Source: Planctomycetota bacterium
Lineage (GTDB): Bacteria; Planctomycetota; UBA1135; GCA-002686595
Reading direction: 5' to 3'
Length of the DNA stretch: 64,000 nt
Assembly (NCBI GenBank): GCA_016779205.1
Contig: JADHOC010000011.1
Coordinates: 62,001 to 126,000, forward strand
How positions within the stretch are numbered: position 1 is the first letter of the stretch; every line of letters begins with the position of its first letter. This document shows, one piece after another, positions 63,041 through 64,000 of the stretch. The translations under genes were made by a program, and so were the position numbers. The notes beneath the pieces are model-generated. The model was not told the DNA's origin, ran no database searches, and saw only the letters and a list, made by a program, of their open reading frames with translations.

Positions 63041-64000
63041 CGCTCCGCCTCCAGCCCCTCGAAGTAGCGCTCCAGGGACTCCTGGAACTCCACGGGGATC
63101 TTCGAGGGCTCCCCGCGGGCGGCGCGCTTCATGCCGCGCGCCTCGCCCCGTTCGTTGGAGCCCGCGGCGCGGCCGCTGAGGGCCAGCGCATCGGTGGCTT
63201 CGGTGCCGCCGTTGCCGCCTCCAGGCGAGGCGCTGCTCTTCCCGCCGCCGCCGCTGCCGCCGGCACGCCGGGACTGGAGCAAGAGCTCGATGGCCTCGGT
63301 CTCCGCGGCGAGGGTGTCCCTCCCGGTCTCTCCCTCCAGCATCCACTCCGCCGCGTCCACCATGGCGCGCCGCGAGCTGGCCATCATGCGGATCTCCGTC
63401 CCGAAGGTCCGGGACCCGTCGGGGAGCTTGCGCATCTGGTTCATCAGGTTGTCGAGCCGGTCCGCGAGGCCGTCCTGCTGGTCGTACAGCTCGAGGGAAC
63501 GCTCCCGGTGGGCGTCCGGCCCCAGGGCAGACCTCGCCTGCTCGGCCTCGCGGGTCAGGTCCCGCAGAATCATCTCCGCCTCGGTGATCCGCAGGACCTC
63601 GAGGATGATCTCGGGCGGGAGGCTCTCGTCGTTGGTGCCGCCCTCGTCCTCCTGCTCCTCCGGGGGAGCCTCCGCCGGCGGGACGAGCTCGTCGCCCCAG
63701 CGGTCGAGCCGGTCGGACAGGTAGCCCGCGAGCATGGTGGCCTCCCCCGGCCGGCCAGCGGCCGCGCTCGAGGCGATCTCACCGGCGAGGAACACGGGCC
63801 GCGTTCGGTTCCACTCCGCGACCACCCGGAGGATCCTGGGCGCCCCCTCATCCCCCCGGTACGCGAGCCGGTCGGCGTAGGCGTCGAGGTCCATGTGCAG
63901 GGCCTCGAGCCGCCGCCCCTCCAGCTCCTCGAGGGCCGCGAGCTCCTCGTTGGCGACCGCGATCGGGCGCTGCTTCAAGGCCCCCGTTGCGCCGAAGCCG
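63037..64000 (-). CDS. Unknown helical protein, 5' end beyond the window
   Basis: The frame is open to the window edge and has no ATG among the last residues (the only start-like codon is TTG at 63978), so the true start lies outside. The visible 320 residues are long acidic helices (LRITEAEMILRDLTREAEQAR, about 145-165 of the visible part; LDNLMNQMRKLPDG), an acidic insert (PPEEQEDEGG) and a Gly/Ser linker (RRAGGSGGGGKSS), ending in VEFQESLERYFEGLEAER. That ending resembles proteins encoded in planctomycete/Bacteroidetes aerotolerance-type (BatA/MoxR) clusters; this is a weak impression only. It is coupled to the next gene by ATGA. Confidence 0.6.
   Translation of the reverse strand, partial: GFGATGALKQRPIAVANEELAALEELEGRRLEALHMDLDAYADRLAYRGDEGAPRILRVVAEWNRTRPVFLAGEIASSAAAGRPGEATMLAGYLSDRLDRWGDELVPPAEAPPEEQEDEGGTNDESLPPEIILEVLRITEAEMILRDLTREAEQARSALGPDAHRERSLELYDQQDGLADRLDNLMNQMRKLPDGSRTFGTEIRMMASSRRAMVDAAEWMLEGETGRDTLAAETEAIELLLQSRRAGGSGGGGKSSASPGGGNGGTEATDALALSGRAAGSNERGEARGMKRAARGEPSKIPVEFQESLERYFEGLEAER

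Overview
The window is about 70% G+C and densely coded on both strands. It is bacterial chromosome: two tRNA genes and housekeeping genes (uvrD/pcrA, pyrE, hutU, acnA, rnd, mazG, queC, mrp, metF) sit among many exported or lipid-anchored proteins. Several features fit a Gram-negative cell: an RND efflux pump, a WaaP/Kdo-kinase-like protein and lipoproteins. The large secreted proteins (BNR propellers, a parallel beta-helix protein, a squalene-cyclase-repeat protein, a PhoD-type phosphatase), FHA domains and kinase-like genes resemble Planctomycetota. That placement is an inference from gene content; another deep Gram-negative lineage such as Myxococcota is not excluded. I see no insertion sequence, prophage, CRISPR array or other sign of recent transfer.

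Layout. 1-5279 (minus): aldehyde dehydrogenase, UvrD/PcrA helicase, a sigma-54-activator ATPase without DNA-binding domain, and a membrane-anchored FHA protein. 5280-5690 is a non-coding divergent region with several dyads. 5691-8798 (plus): sugar-kinase-like protein, FmdB zinc ribbon, arylsulfotransferase-like lipoprotein, pyrE. 8838-10523 (minus): an isolated urocanase. 10636-15883 (plus): TetR regulator with a perfect operator-like palindrome, then RND adaptor and pump. 15887-24512: EAL-domain protein, small lipoprotein, aconitase, large beta-helix protein. 24651-26400: tRNA-Ala(CGC) with a strong hairpin terminator, RNase D, and tRNA-Asp(GTC) with its own promoter and terminator.

26454-31020 (minus): PhoD-like lipoprotein, MazG, QueC. 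31206-38044: Mrp ATPase lacking the C-terminal CxxC, a hydrolase-VOC fusion lipoprotein (minus), and a 1245-residue BNR protein with PDZ and beta-barrel-like insertions behind a structured leader. 38120-44396 is a seven-gene minus-strand run, six of its genes tightly coupled: acyl-CoA dehydrogenase, thioredoxin-like [2Fe-2S] protein, kinase-like protein, benzoate-CoA-ligase-like enzyme, creatininase-family hydrolase, hotdog thioesterase and MetF. With the nearby enoyl-CoA hydratase it looks like a route for an aromatic or other organic acid through CoA thioesters.

46242-52111 (plus) encodes three exported proteins in a row: Ig-like plus LVIVD-type propeller, YVTN-type propeller, and TPR plus thioredoxin-fold plus HMA-like domain. 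52211-58441 holds a Rid protein without the catalytic arginine, an SDR, an OYE-type flavoenzyme, a GDSL-like protein, and a TVP38 membrane protein overlapping a dihydrolipoamide-dehydrogenase-like flavoenzyme. 58438-64000 (minus) is an operon of four envelope-directed genes joined by ATGA overlaps and open at the right edge. The best candidates for something undescribed are the 46-52 kb and 58-64 kb operons.
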